Positions 19,690-33,321 of a stretch of DNA of 64,000 nt are shown in pieces. The stretch comes from Glandiceps talaboti (Eukaryota > Hemichordata > Enteropneusta > Spengelidae), in the NCBI RefSeq assembly GCF_964340395.1, contig NC_135549.1, forward strand, positions 17,628,342 through 17,692,341. The letters are read 5' to 3'. Position 1 is the stretch's first letter, and each line of letters begins with the position of its first letter. A program made the position numbers and the translations under genes. The notes beneath the pieces were generated by a model that saw only the letters and a program-made list of their open reading frames with translations, was not told the origin of the DNA and did no database searches.

Positions 19690-22600
19690 TCAAGTTACAT
19701 ATTTGCAAAGTTCTTGAGGAGTAACGTTTCCACCTGTTAGGACAACTACGACTTTCTTTCCTTCGACATCTGGTATTTTGTTATTCTGTAAGGCAGCAAA
19801 TGCAGCAGCTCCTGATGGTTCTACCACTAAACCAGCTCCATATAATGTCTTGACAGCCTTTATAATGTCGTCATCAGAAACTAACACCATATCATCCACA
19901 AATTCCATATTATGCCGAAAACAGTTTGGACCTAAAATTAGAAGAGATGCATCAAGTCAAACATTGTGGGTGATATAATATAAAAATCTAACAACTCCAT
20001 TCAGTGATGTAATAGAGGGAATACTCCACTGGTAATAGGGCCATTACATTAGGTGATACAGGGTATACTCCACTGTGGTAATTATGGGCCACTACATGAA
20101 GTAACACAAGGGGATGTACTCCACTGGTAATTGGGACACTACATGAAGTACTACAGGGGGAAATACCCCACTGGTAATTGGTATACAACATGGAGAGATA
20201 CAGGGGATATTATTCTTTGGTGATAGGGCCTTTACATTAGGGGATACAGGGGGATATACTCCACTGTGGTAATCATGGGCCACTACATGAAGTACTATAG
20301 GGGGATATACCCCACTGGTAATTGGTACACAATGTGGAGAGATACAGGGGATATTATTCTTTGGTGACAGGGCCTTTACATTAGGTGATACAGGGGGATA
20401 TACTCCACTGTGGTAATTATGGGCCACTACATGAAGTAATAGAGGGGTGTACTCCACTGGTAATTGGGACACTACATGAAGTACTACAGGGGGATATACC
20501 CCATTGGTAATTGGTACACCACATAAGTGATACAGGGGGATATACTTCACTGGTAACAGGGCCACAACATGAAGTACGATAGAGGTGGGTAAACACCATT
20601 TATAAGAAGTGATACATTGCTACACTTAGTACTTTACCTGCATATGGAGGTGCCAAACCAGCTGCAATAGTTTTCACATTTTCTTCTTTTACAGGATGTC
20701 CACTCTTTCTACTTCTGTACATTGCAGAAGCTGGTAGAAGAAACAAGAGCATGAAATCTTAATAAAAAAGAAGTATATCTACATATATCGGTATACACTA
20801 ATTTAAACCAAGTACAGGAGTATAAATGTACCACAGTTTACAACAGCAATACATTTGACCCAATCTCCAAACCAAGTCTTTTCATCCAATTCACATGCAT
20901 ATGATTAAATACTATTTTTTATCATTTTCAAATGAGAAACTAGATGTAACATCCCTAACATTTGCTAATTTGCAGTCAAGCATTCCTAACACCCGCTCAT
21001 TCATTTTGGATTTTGTTCATTTATATTTTCACGTAGCATATCTGGAAAATAGGTGTTTTATGAGACCTCATAGTAAAGAAAAAATGGAAAGTGGCATTTA
21101 TGTGAGAAAATTGTGATGTTGTCAACATTTTCTTGGCACTATCCAATTTAGACAATGGAGTTTTAGGAAAAACAGTAAATGAGCAAAACCCAAAAATAAA
21201 TGAGCGAGTGTTTCCTAAAATTTATGTCACCAACACACTCATCTACCTACATGATACAGGTAGACAGACAGACACTTTACAGTGGCTATAACACTGCTGG
21301 TTCAGTTGATCCTACAAAATAAAACAAAACATGCCTGACAATTTCTTCCAAAACACATGTTAGCTTCTTTTTAACCAAGGTTTATATACAGCTGCAAAAA
21401 TTTCATTTAAAAAACAATCAAGTGACAATTAAAGAGATGGACTTGAGAAACAAAACATCAACTGAATTAAAATACTTGCCTCCTTCAGGTTCTACGCCAT
21501 ATATTCGTGTGGATGATCTCCCAGACAATTTAATAGCGGCAGCTGTTCCACCAAGTAAACCACCCCCTCCACAACACACTATAACAATGTCTGGGTCATC
21601 TAAATCTTCAAGGATCTCAAAACCAAGGCTGTTAGTACAATATAGAGGGAAAATTACTTGTGATATGAAACAGGCATCACAGCCAAAACAATTCTAATCT
21701 ATCAGAGAAACACTATTCCATAACAGCCCGAGTTCACTTGGGGAAGGGGTGGGGAAGTCTGTCGTAATTCATGCAAATTCTGCACATGTAGGTTTTGAGT
21801 GAGCATTTCTCATTACTGGCAAGGTTTTTATAGTTTGGGACTCTTGTGCATGCATACATGAATTTGATGACCATTACACTTTGATGATGTATTCTGTTTA
21901 TAAGGGTAATGGTGTCCCAAGAATGTTTACATGAAGTTTACTTTTCAATTGCAAACAGAGACATTTAGATTTTTTTTTACATACTTGATGAAAACATTAA
22001 AATTTGCATTAAATGTATGAAGACCAATAAGTCTTTGTAGAGGATACTTCTATGTGACTGAATGGAGACATGATTTAAAAGAAATTGGTGGTAACAAATA
22101 AATACTATAAAGTGTCTGATAATGCAGGAAATTGCTGAATTTCAATAAAGGCCAATGTCTCAAAAGAAAGTTGAATTTGAATGTAATCTCTATCTATTAA
22201 CGTTTTTGAATTATGTGGTAAATCTTACCTCCCATATATTTCCTGCCCCCAATCTGACATTTAGTACTGTACATGCAGACTTACCTCCCATGTCCTGCCA
22301 ACAATCTGACATTTAGTACTTTACATGCAGACTTACCTCCCATGTCCTGCCCCAATCTGTCATTTAGTACTGTACATGCAGACTTACCTCCCATGTCCTG
22401 CCAACAATCTGACATTTAGTACTGTACATGCAGACTTACCTCCCATGTCCTGCCAACAATCTGACATTTAGTACTGTGCATGTAGACTTACCTCCCATGT
22501 CCTGCCAACAATCTGACATTTAGTACTGTGCATGTAGACTTACCTCCCATGTCCTGCCAACAATCTGACATTTAGTACTGTACATGTAGACTTACCTCCC

Positions 22601-25600
22601 ATGTCCTGCCAACAATCTGACATTTAGTACTGTACATGTAGACTTACCTCCCATGTCCTGCCAACAATCTGACATTTAGTACTGTACATGCAGACTTAGC
22701 TCCCATGACCTGCCAACAATCTGACATTTAGTACTTTACATGCCGACTTACCTCCCATGTCCTGCCAACAATCTGACATTTAGTACTGTACATGCAGACT
22801 TACCTCCCATGACCTGCCCCAATCTGTCATTTAGTACTTTACATGCAGACTTACCTCCCATGTCCTGCCAACAATCTGACATTTAGTACTGTGCATGTAG
22901 ACTTACCTCCCATGTCCTGCCAACAATCTGACATTTAGTACTGTACATGTAGACTTACCTCCCATGTCCTGCCCCCAATCTGACATTTAGTACTGTACAT
23001 GCAGACTTACATCCCATGACCTGCCAACAATCTGACATTTAGTACTGTACATGCAGACTTAACCTCCCATGTCCTGCCAACAATCTGACATTTAGTACTG
23101 TACATGCAGACTTACCTCCCATGACCTGCCAACAATCTGACATTTACTAAGTACTGTACATGCAGACTTACCTCCCATGTCCTGCCAACAATCTGACATT
23201 TAGTACTGTACATGCAGACTTACCTCCCATGTCCTGCCAACAATCTGACATTTAGTACTGTACATGTAGACTTACCTCCCATGTCCTGCCACCAATCTGA
23301 CATTTAGTACTTTACATGCAGACTTACCTCCCATGTCCTGCCAACAATCTGACATTTAGTACTGTACATGTAGACTTACCTCCCATGTCCTGCCCCCAAT
23401 CTGACATTTAGTACTGTACATGTAGACTTACCTACCATGTCCTGCCAACAATCTGACATTTACTAAGTACTGTACATGTAGACTTACCTCCCATGTCCTG
23501 CCAACAATCTGACATTTAGTACTGTACATGTAGACTTACCTCCCATGTCCTGCCCCCAATCTGACATTTAGTACTGTGCATGCAGACTTACCTCCCATGT
23601 CATGCCAACAATCTGACATTTAGTACTATACATGTAGACTTACCTCCCATGTCCTGCCCCCAATCTGACATTTAGTACTGTGCATGCAGACTTACATCCC
23701 ATGACCTGCCAACAATCTGACATTTAGTACTGTACATGCAGACTTACCTCCCATGACCTGCCAACAATCTGACATTTAGTACTTTACATGCAGACTTACC
23801 TCCCATGTCCTGCCAACAATCTGACATTTAGTACTGTACATGTAGACTTACCTCCCATGTCCTGCCAACAATCTGACATTTAGTACTGTACATGTAGACT
23901 TACCTCCCATGTCCTGCCAACAATCTGACATTTAGTACTGTACATACAGACTTACCTCCCATGTCCTGCCAACAATCTGACATTTAGTACTGTACATACA
24001 GACTTACCTCCCATGTCCTGCCAACAATCTGACATTTAGTACTGTACATGTAGACTTACCTCCCATGTCCTGCCAACAATCTGACATTTAGTACTGTACA
24101 TACAGACTTACCTCCCATGTCCTGCCAACAATCTGACATTTAGTACTGTGCATGTAGACTTACCTCCCATGTCCTGCCACCAATCTGACATTTAGTACTG
24201 TACATGCAGACTTACCTCCCATGTCCTGCCAACAATCTGACATTTAGTACTTTACATGCCGACTTACCTCCCATGACCTGCCAACAATCTGGCATCATCA
24301 AATGAATGCATGTAATGCATTGCCTCCTCAGCTACTAGCCTGTCCACAGTTGGCTGCAATTCCATAGTGTCACATCTTAGTACAGCTGCACCATATCCCT
24401 GTACACACACAAAACATTTCAATATTGCAATTTCCAAAAACTTGCAGAAGTCAATGGAAATAGTGGAACATCTTTGCTAGCTAGCATCAAAAAGAAACAA
24501 ATTTACTCCCCCACTTATTGACTATCCTGGTGGAAATTTTATTTCAGTAATCCTCTTAATTAAGATACCTAATACATTATACCATGTGCAAGCCAACTTG
24601 TATGTCTTCCAACAAAAAACATGGAATTTATACCCTAGTTGATCGACATCACAGAGATGTTATAACAATGTATGTCTACGTCATTCAAAATTACCTTTAC
24701 TCTATTTGAATTTTATATATTATGCTTTAAATAATTTGTTATTCCTCAAAATTTTCGCCATTCAGTTGGAAAATACTTGTGAAAGGGGGTTGTCACGTCT
24801 TGTTTTCAACCACTACAGGCCCCTTAATTTCCATGGCTGAATGAATGAACGAATGAATAAAAATATTGGTAATTATATAATCTAAAAGTATTGAATTAGT
24901 TTACTTACCTGTATTACAGTTTGTCTGTTATCAGGGGCAGTTATTGGCATCAAAACTAGAGCTTTTAACTTCTGAAGATTTGTCAAATATGCAAATGCTT
25001 TCCCATAATTACCAGCTGACATGGTAACCAACGTCTGTTCTCCAGTAACAGCCTTCTCTGGTACTGATTTCAGCTGATAGATAATGCCCCTGGGTTTGAA
25101 AGATCCTGTCATATACATTGCATAATATTAATATTGACATTAACACTTACATCACCTTAGGCTTAAGGTCATGACCTTTTGGGGGGTCATGGCCTCATTC
25201 TCAGGTGACTGTCAGTTATCAATATATTGGAAATGTCCGATATTTTATTTCACGGTTGATTGAAGAAATTATACATTTGTTAATTGGCATAAAATGGAAA
25301 TAAAAATAATAAATTTCCATTATTTCTAATAAAAACTTTTTGCACTAAAATTCTAAATTGATTTACTATTAAATTTCATTATAAATATTTTCTCAAAAAT
25401 TTAAAATTCATGAGTATATTTATGAATTTTGAGTTTGTGAACATTTGTATAATAAAATTAATAAATCAATTTATGAGTACTATTGTACAAGTGATAGTAT
25501 AAAAACCATTGAGTTCAGTGCAGTTTTTCATCTAAAGTTACCAGAAAAGGGAAGCTACACTTTGTTAATGTTTGGCAGTGAATGAGCACACATGCACAGT

Positions 25601-26746
25601 TGAGAAAGTGTTTGAATTATGCCTTGCATCACCCAGTATGGTCAATGTTTGATTACATCATTATTTGTTCTGTTCATTTGCCAGATGTGGAAGTCAGTGT
25701 CAGTCTGCTCATGAAACATATATGTAAATCATATTATGGGATACATGTATGTAACAATGTTGTTGTTGTTTGGTTGGTTCATTAAAGTGTGCTATATATT
25801 GTGGACTTATCAACTGTATTATAACACAGAAAAAGGAGCCACATTCACCCCTTATAAGATACAAAATATACAAAATTAAATAACCAAATAAATAGTTGCT
25901 ACAATCACATCTCAATTGTGGATGGTGTGTTTCTTATCATTGAAAGCCTTGTCTAGAAAGTTTGTGGTATCAATCAAAGGGAAATTTTGTCATGACTCAT
26001 AATGTTTGGCATTTAATACACCAGTTATCAGTTTTTGTCTCCAAATATTTCCTTAGGTCTTCATAAAGACTGTGGTTAAAAAAAAATTGTGTACTTCATC
26101 TTCGGTTGAATTTTGGCAAAATTCATAATGGAGATGATAATGTAATTATAACGGAGATGTAACCATTGAATGCCAAACGACGCATAATGGTGGGAAACTG
26201 CTGTTGGTGGTATGCTTTAATCCAAAATATTTTATGGAGATAATTTTGTCATTTAATTGTCAAATGAAACGTAAAGAATTTGGATAATGACTTCAGTAGA
26301 TGACAGAGTAACCAACATTTAGCTGTCACCAAGTCCTGCTCTTGTTCTCTGTCACATTTTTCGTTGCTGGGTCAAAAAATTATGACATTTTCAACACAGG
26401 AGAAATAATGAAAAACACAAATTTTTATCAATAATCGTAATAACAATTCTACAAATAGCAGGATTGCATTATTATCAACAACTATACAGCAGTCTACTGC
26501 GCATTGCTTACATTAATTTATTTTATCAATTTACTAATACTAGCAAACGGCTATGACCTTGAGTCATATACCTGTAATCTGCATATTTTCTAATTTCAAG
26601 TGTAAGTCTATCGACGGATCAAAGCCGAACTTGTCCTGCACTTGGTGTAACATTGGGGTGTGAATACATAATGGGCTTTCTTTCACGACCTCGTATGCCA
26701 ATTTCAATTCTTCTAATGTCACCAATGGAGCATCTGGATCGTACAT
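19690..26746 (-). CDS. Serine racemase / threonine dehydratase-like PLP enzyme (328 aa)
   Basis: Six exons in transcript order: 26572-26746, 24909-25105, 24268-24398, 21480-21628, 20638-20730, 19690-19931. Phases 1,0,2,1,1 all agree and total 987 nt. The fold-type II PLP motifs are present: QITGSFKPRG carries the Schiff-base Lys across the exon 1/2 junction, SAGNYG is the substrate loop, CCGGGGLLGG is the phosphate-binding glycine loop, VEPSGAA the metal/substrate region, and LTGGN the PLP pyridine-contact motif. The usual SSGNHG is SAGNYG and the usual QGT is HGS, so substrate preference (racemase, serine/threonine ammonia-lyase or another hydroxy-amino acid) is open. Intron 4 has a GC donor (gcaagt). 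Intron 3 starts with a ~2 kb array of 52-bp units that repeat its donor. Intron 5 holds another minisatellite. Head-to-head with SEC13; a copy of the last exon lies at 16250-16494. Confidence 0.88.
19985..20590. repeat. ~45-60-bp degenerate minisatellite in intron 5 of the racemase-like gene
   Basis: Repeating phrases gggggatatactccactg, tggtaattatgggccac, tacatgaagta and gatacaggggatatt in varying order and length. A related stretch at 16620-16960 was copied with the last exon. The 157-codon minus-strand frame (20092-20565) arises from the repeat. Confidence 0.85.
22224..24270 (-). repeat. 40-copy, 52-bp minisatellite containing the exon 3 splice donor
   Basis: I count 40 occurrences of cttacctccc or close variants, normally 52 bp apart. 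The last (24261-24270) is the real end of exon 3 of the racemase-like gene. On the sense strand each unit reads CAGATTGTTGGCAGG(A/T)CATGGGAG then gtaagtctgcatgtacagtactaaatgt. About 24 bp of exon end, the donor and ~28 bp of intron have been amplified together. Variation: several units are 51 bp (gccccaat), two carry a 4-bp insertion (tttactaagta), and three or four have damaged donors (cttagc, cttacatc, cttaacc, cctaccatg). Most keep a perfect G|GTAAGT. The array forms the first ~2 kb of intron 3. Confidence 0.95.
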
Positions 26747-26967
26747 ATTGATATGTTCACAAATTTTAAGTTTGTTACTGAAGTTTGTTGCAGCACATCC
26801 TCCTTCTGACCTCAGTCAACTCAATTAACCCGGAAGGAAATTCTAATTTAGCGTCACACGCATGCGCAATCGTTGAAAGCGAGGCTACAAGTACCGTAGT
26901 GCCACGTTAGATCATCTTACGACAACACTGTATTGATCATTTTTTTCTGGTACAAAATCAAGGAAAT
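26747..26967. promoter_or_regulatory. Compact bidirectional promoter, racemase-like gene / SEC13
   Basis: The two start codons face away from each other across 221 bp. The interval contains GCATGCGCA (26860-26868, NRF1-type), CCCGGAAGG (ETS-type, near 26829), a GCGTCA half-CRE, and no TATA box. This is the combination usual for shared housekeeping promoters. 5' UTR extents are not known. Confidence 0.65.
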
Positions 26968-29900
26968 ATGGTAAGTTTTTGTAATTACAACCATTTTAAC
27001 TGTTATCGCTTTTATCATTGATGTCACTGAGGGCCGAAAATTGAAGAACTAAGTCTGAGTCTTGGATTCCGACGTTTCCGGCTGCTAATCTTGTGTTGGG
27101 ATGGGGATACCACAATGTACACGTAGTATTGTTATAATATATGTAATACCATGGACGTATTAGTGAGACTAATACATCCATATTAATACTAAAACGTAGT
27201 TCATCTGGCATCGGATAGGCTGGCTTCCAAGTTTACAGTAAACCACTCTATGATCGCAGACACTGCAATACTTCACATGACAAGGGAAGTGCAAGTGTTA
27301 TCAGCTGTTTTCATATCCCCATAGCATAGGCTATGAGTCTGACATCACTCTGCTTACTAGTGGTATGAATACTGCACTTTGTATTTGTATAATCTGAAAC
27401 ACCAACGACCACAAAACCACAGTAAAGAATGGATGGTCGGTTTATGAATAACCGCCAAACAATATATGTTACTTGAAGACTAGCTCATCACTCTGCAATA
27501 ATATGGGTACTCATAGACCCTCCACCTGGGTGGAGGGTCTATGGGGTACTAGACTGTATACAGGACATATCACACACTTGAACAGTTTCAAGTTATTCCC
27601 ATGGGTGTATCAGTGACATCATGGAGGTAGCTACCTTCATGGTCTCACTGATATATCCATGTTCTGTCATTATGATATGACTCTACATGTATATGCATGT
27701 GTTGTGTGTGTGTAGCATCTGAAGGTTAGTGGCCACTGGATACATAAACCTAACACGGTCCGTGTATATGCCGTCCATTTGTTTTTCGTTTGTCTATTGC
27801 AAACAAGAAAAACGAAAAACCAGTGACTGCTTCGTTTTTCGTTTTTCGTTTTCTCAATCGGTAAACGAAAAACGAAAAACAATTTGTTTTTCGTTTTTCG
27901 TGTCATCGATCGGAAAACAGAACAAGGAAAACTAATTGTTTTTTCCATTGCCGTTTCGTTTTATGATAATACAAAAACGGTAAACAAACCCTGCTCCTTT
28001 TTTCGTTTTTCATTTAACACAATTAATCAATGAAAACGAAAAACCTACCCGTGTTCATTTTTCATTTTTCGCTTTGATGGTGAGAAAAGGAATCAAGAAA
28101 AACGACTCATTCTCTATCACCGTATACTCAATCGATAGTAAACAAACTGTCTGTGTCCGTTTTTCGTTTTTCGTTTTTCCTTTTATAGTCGGAACAAAAG
28201 AAAACGAAAAGCGCCATCTGTGTTCATTTTCTATTTCATAAATCAAAACCTGCTTTTCTTTTGTCTTTATTTAAATACTCGTGATATTGCAAATCTTGCC
28301 CCCCCCCCCCCCCCCCGGCTTGACCCACACATTTGAAAAGAATGGTTTCGCTAGAAGCACACGTTAGTACGGTAGAGCACCTCATAGTAAATGAGGGGAG
28401 AACGCATTTGCAAGTGGCATAAAACTTAAAAGCACAACATGGAGATAGTAAAGGCTTTTCAGAAAGAAGCGTGAGGAGACTGTGTGTAGTCTATCACATC
28501 AAAACCGGCAGTAGAGCTAGAGTCTCTGGCAGACAGCTAGATGATGCTGTTCAGGGTGCCATTGAATAGGAGAGTAGCGAATAATATGTCATAGTTCATG
28601 TACACGCATACACACTGCACACATGGTTATTATGTATCTCACCAGTGATCACGTATTTTAGTGGACTCGGACCGGCCAGACCACACAGTTATGGCTTTCT
28701 TTGACATTTCATAAAGTTTATTGTTAACTGACAGTTGAAATTTACATCATGCTACACACGCCCGCACGTACAAACATGGCATGTTTTAGGTGTTCATTCA
28801 ACTTTCAGTGGACCCCGGCCGGCCCCGGGTGCGGACCATAGATACATTTCATTAGCTACAATGTTACACATCGATATGCAAATTTCCCAGTCAATCCATG
28901 GAGCGCGCGGGCGGGGCCGGGGTCATGAACGACCTACTATACTGCACCGGCTATATAATATTTAGAAACGTAGGGAAAACCAACGCACATGTAATGGTCA
29001 TATCATACTGTACACGGTCCAAATTGGTTTAAACCTTTGATACTATATGCACATATCATTGTTAATTTTTATGCTCAATTTTCAAAAAGCTGAATGTGTG
29101 ACACTATCGTTCATATTCTTTATCAGTGTTGTCACTTTTTACACATATAAAGTTAGCGAGCGCATGATAGACATTTACTTATTACGTGTATGATCTGTTG
29201 ATTCTACCATGTCATAAAAAGGAGATAAAGGGCCTAGGAAAACAGTGCAGGTTTTGATTTATCGTTATATGATCGACAGAACGATCGCGAGTAATTGAAA
29301 ATGAACACAAATGGCGCCTTTCGTTTTCTTTTGTTTCGACTATAAAACGAAAAACGAAAAACGGACACAGACAGTTTGTTTACTATCGATTGAGTATACG
29401 GTGATAGAGTCGTTTTTCTTGGTTCCTTTTCTCACCATCAAAGCGAAAAATGAAAAATGAACACGGGTAGGTTTTTCGTTTTCATTGATTAATTGTGTTA
29501 AATGAAAAACGAAAAAAGGAACAGGGTTTGTTTACCGTTTTTGCATTATTATAAAACGAAACGGCAATGGAAAAAACAATTAGTTTTCCTTGTTCTGTTT
29601 TCCGATCGATGACACGAAAAACGAAAAACAAATTGTTTTTCGTTTACCGATCGAGAAAACGAAAAACGAAAAACGAAGCAGGCATTGGTTTTTCGTTTTT
29701 CTTGTTTGCAATAGACAAACGAAAAACAAATGGACGGTATATACACGGACCTAACACCTAGTAATGGTGCAATCTCTCATTTTCGCTTCATTTTTTTAAT
29801 CAGTCAAGGTTATCCAATATTGCATTACTTATGTTGTTTAAAGGTAATGTTTACTATGTAAACCACTCGCCTCTTTACGACTGCGCTTAACAGACACCCC

Positions 29901-32900
29901 CCACACACACACATAGAGGGTTTTCGTTGCGTCAGCAGAGAAATGTGCTCCAGCTTCCAACAATGTATTAAGTCTTGTATGTATTGTTCAAAGCAAGCAT
30001 TGTATTATTGTAACAAGTATTTCAACCACGTCAGTAAATGAAACCTTGCATTTTGCATCCTTGTTTTTTTCTAGGTGTCCATAGTAAATACAGTTGATAC
30101 GGCTCATGAAGACATGATTGTAAGTATATATATGCCATTTTTATGTACTATGCTGATGGGAAAACATGTAATTTTACAATCAAATCTGTGCAAAGCTTTT
30201 GTCTGTTGGTCAGAGTACAATACGTGTACATAATGAAACTGGATTATACATGTAGTGCTACTAGCTATGTTTATCTAAATGAAAGAAATGTCAAATTTCA
30301 AAATGCACTAATAGAACTTGTCCAGAGACTCTTCTTGGTGTTACTATCTGAGTCTCAAGAGGCTCTCTGTACCAAGATGTTACACTAAGATAGTTACATC
30401 AACATAAATCCCTGGACTAACAGGTAACTAGAGCAAAAAAACAAGCCCAACACATTAAGAGGAAGAAAGGATATGTTGTATAATTCAAAGGGTAAGATAT
30501 CTGTTCAAGTTTAACTATTATGTGCCAAAAACTGAATCTGTTGGACTTGTTTGTGAGTGGAACTTTGCTACGATAGGTTTACTAGTACTGGTGCAGTGGT
30601 GACTAGATGAATCAAATACTCTGTTATAAAAGATGCCTGCCATTGATTTCTCTCCCAGCATGATGCCCAAATGGACTACTATGGTATTCGACTAGCCACA
30701 TGTTCATCAGACAGAACTGTCAAACTATTTGATGTAAAAAATGGACAACAGACACTTGTGGCAACTTTAACAGGGTAAGAATCCTTCAAGTTTATGTAAG
30801 ATGTACTGTACGCAGCAGCACTTCTGTCTGGAACGTTGAGTTTGTGACATCTCATCGATACTCTCAATTTGCTTTAAAATCTCTTACTTGTCAGCTGTGT
30901 TATTACACTGCAGCTCACTTTGTATACACTGTGAGGTCAGTTTCTGGTATTGAGTTTTCTTTCGCGAATTTTCAGTTTCTGGAATTTTGTTGAGGCCAGT
31001 CCTACAACTGTACATGTATGCAGGTGTATGTGATATGGAATATATTGTTAGGTGATGATATACATATTTAGACATTTTTTGTTTTACATTTACTTTGTAT
31101 GTATTACAGGCATGAAGGACCAGTCTGGCAGGTGGCGTGGGCACATCCAATGTATGGAAATCTATTAGCATCATGTTCCTATGACAGAAAAGTAATTATA
31201 TGGAAAGAAACAGCTGGAACCTGGGATAAACTTTATGAATATAATAATCATGATTCTTCAGGTAAGGTTGATGTTTCATTAAATCGACTAGATTATTGAA
31301 ATCAGACACCACACATCATTTTGTGGTGACCTTTAAACTCCTGATGTTCTTAAGTTTGTAATGTAATGATTGAAATATTGTCCAATGCATAGCAATAATT
31401 AGTCTGAGAGATTGTGATGTCATTTAGGTGGGTTGAACTTATTACATATTAGCGGAAACAACAATTTGATTTTTCAGGCTACATGTAATATGACATGAAA
31501 GACTAAGAAGAGTATGTTTTGTCTGAATATCAAGTACAATATCCTTGTATGCATATATAAATCAACTTACTACTAAATACAGCTTATGTGGAAGCATTGC
31601 AATTAAGTAATGTGTGACATCTTCAAAGTCAAATTCTATCTATTGTTAAAATGTCTTAATCAATATGCTAAATTCATACTAGAGCAGATATTTGTTTCAC
31701 AGATTGGTTGTCGGTGTACACCTGATGTGTATCTTCCTAGTAGTTGATACATATATTTATTTCTAATAGCAAATACACAGCTGACCATTGCCCCTAACTT
31801 TCTAACTGGTATGTGCATGATAGACATGTACTGGGGAAGTTGTAAACTCTACATTTAGCAAACAGATGGTAAACTTGTGATTTATGCTTGTTAGCAAAGC
31901 AGGTCTGTGAATGTTAAACTCTTTTTCTTTTAACAGTTAATTCAGTTTGTTGGGCACCACATGAATTTGGATTGGTTTTGGTATGCGGGTCATCTGATGG
32001 AACTGTATCAGTTTTATCAAGTAGTGGGGACGGTACATGGGAAACAAAGAAAATCAACAATGCTCACTCGGTAAGGATCATTTTTATAAATTTGTGTTGT
32101 GGTAAGGTTTGGGAACCCCATTAATAATGGTGTAGGCTGATGATATATAACTTTCATAGATTTCTACACCTTTGCAGCTGATACCTTATATCATAATTTG
32201 GTGTGGAACCCTGGTAAATACGTAGGGAATTCTGGTAGACCATAGACCCTCCGGTAGACTTTATGTACTTAACACTCTTAACAGAAATATGGGGTAAAAA
32301 CCCAAGTGAGTTTGATCACAGGTATTATTTTGAAGGGAGGGTCTGTCATTTCGTAGTTTTTCAAATTTGGTCTTGTCCAATCTTCAACATTAGCATGGAT
32401 GTCCCAAATTCAATGTTAGCCAAGGTGTGATGAGTTGATGAGTCAAAATCGAGTCCCAGAAGCACAGCCACACAAGCAGGGCTATTTGGTTTCCTCTTGT
32501 GTCCTAATTGTACCAACATTTCACATCCTATTTTTAAGTTGAAAGTGCAATAGTATCTGTTTAAATTATATATACAAATGATAAACGTTCATTCATTATT
32601 TTGTGATATTCATTTTTCATTCATGGTGTCACTTTTTAGTCAAAGATTGAAGACAATCTCTAAATAAGGCTATTAAGCTAACATGACACTGAAAGTGATA
32701 GATATGATTATATGTAATGTTTTATTCATCCTTTCAAACAGATTGGTTGCAATGCTGTCAGCTGGGCACCTGCAGTAGTACCAGGCTCACTTATAGAACA
32801 ACCAGCAGCAGCCAAACCAACCACAGTCAAAAGATTTGTGTCTGGAGGATGTGATAATTTAGTTAAAATTTGGAAGTAAGTTGATATTTCATTAAATTCC

Positions 32901-33172
32901 TCAATGTTTGTCATGTATGTTATTCATAAACTATGGATTACAGTAGATTTGAATACAGTCTCTCTCTCTCTGCCTTTTTATGTCCTTGTCTCTTTCTGTC
33001 TGTGTCTGTCTGTGTCTGTGTCTGCCAGTAACATTTGTCTCATCTCATCTCATCTCATCTCATCTCATCTCATCTCATCTCATCTCTGTCTCTTTCTGTC
33101 TTTGTCTTTGTTTGTCTTTGTTTCTGTCTTTGTGTCTTTGTGTCTTTGTGTCTTTGTGTCTGTCTGTCTTTG

Positions 33173-33229
<57 letters not shown>

Positions 33230-33246
33230 GCCTGTCTCTGCCTGCC

Positions 33247-33321
<75 letters not shown>

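Noticed and set aside
20092-20565. 157-codon minus-strand frame rich in His/Tyr/Pro repeats
   Set aside because: It lies wholly in the intron 5 minisatellite of the racemase-like gene, between two phase-matched exons.
22224-24270. CRISPR-like array
   Set aside because: Units are contiguous 52-bp tandem repeats without unique spacers, in an intron of a eukaryotic gene, and derived from the adjacent exon edge.
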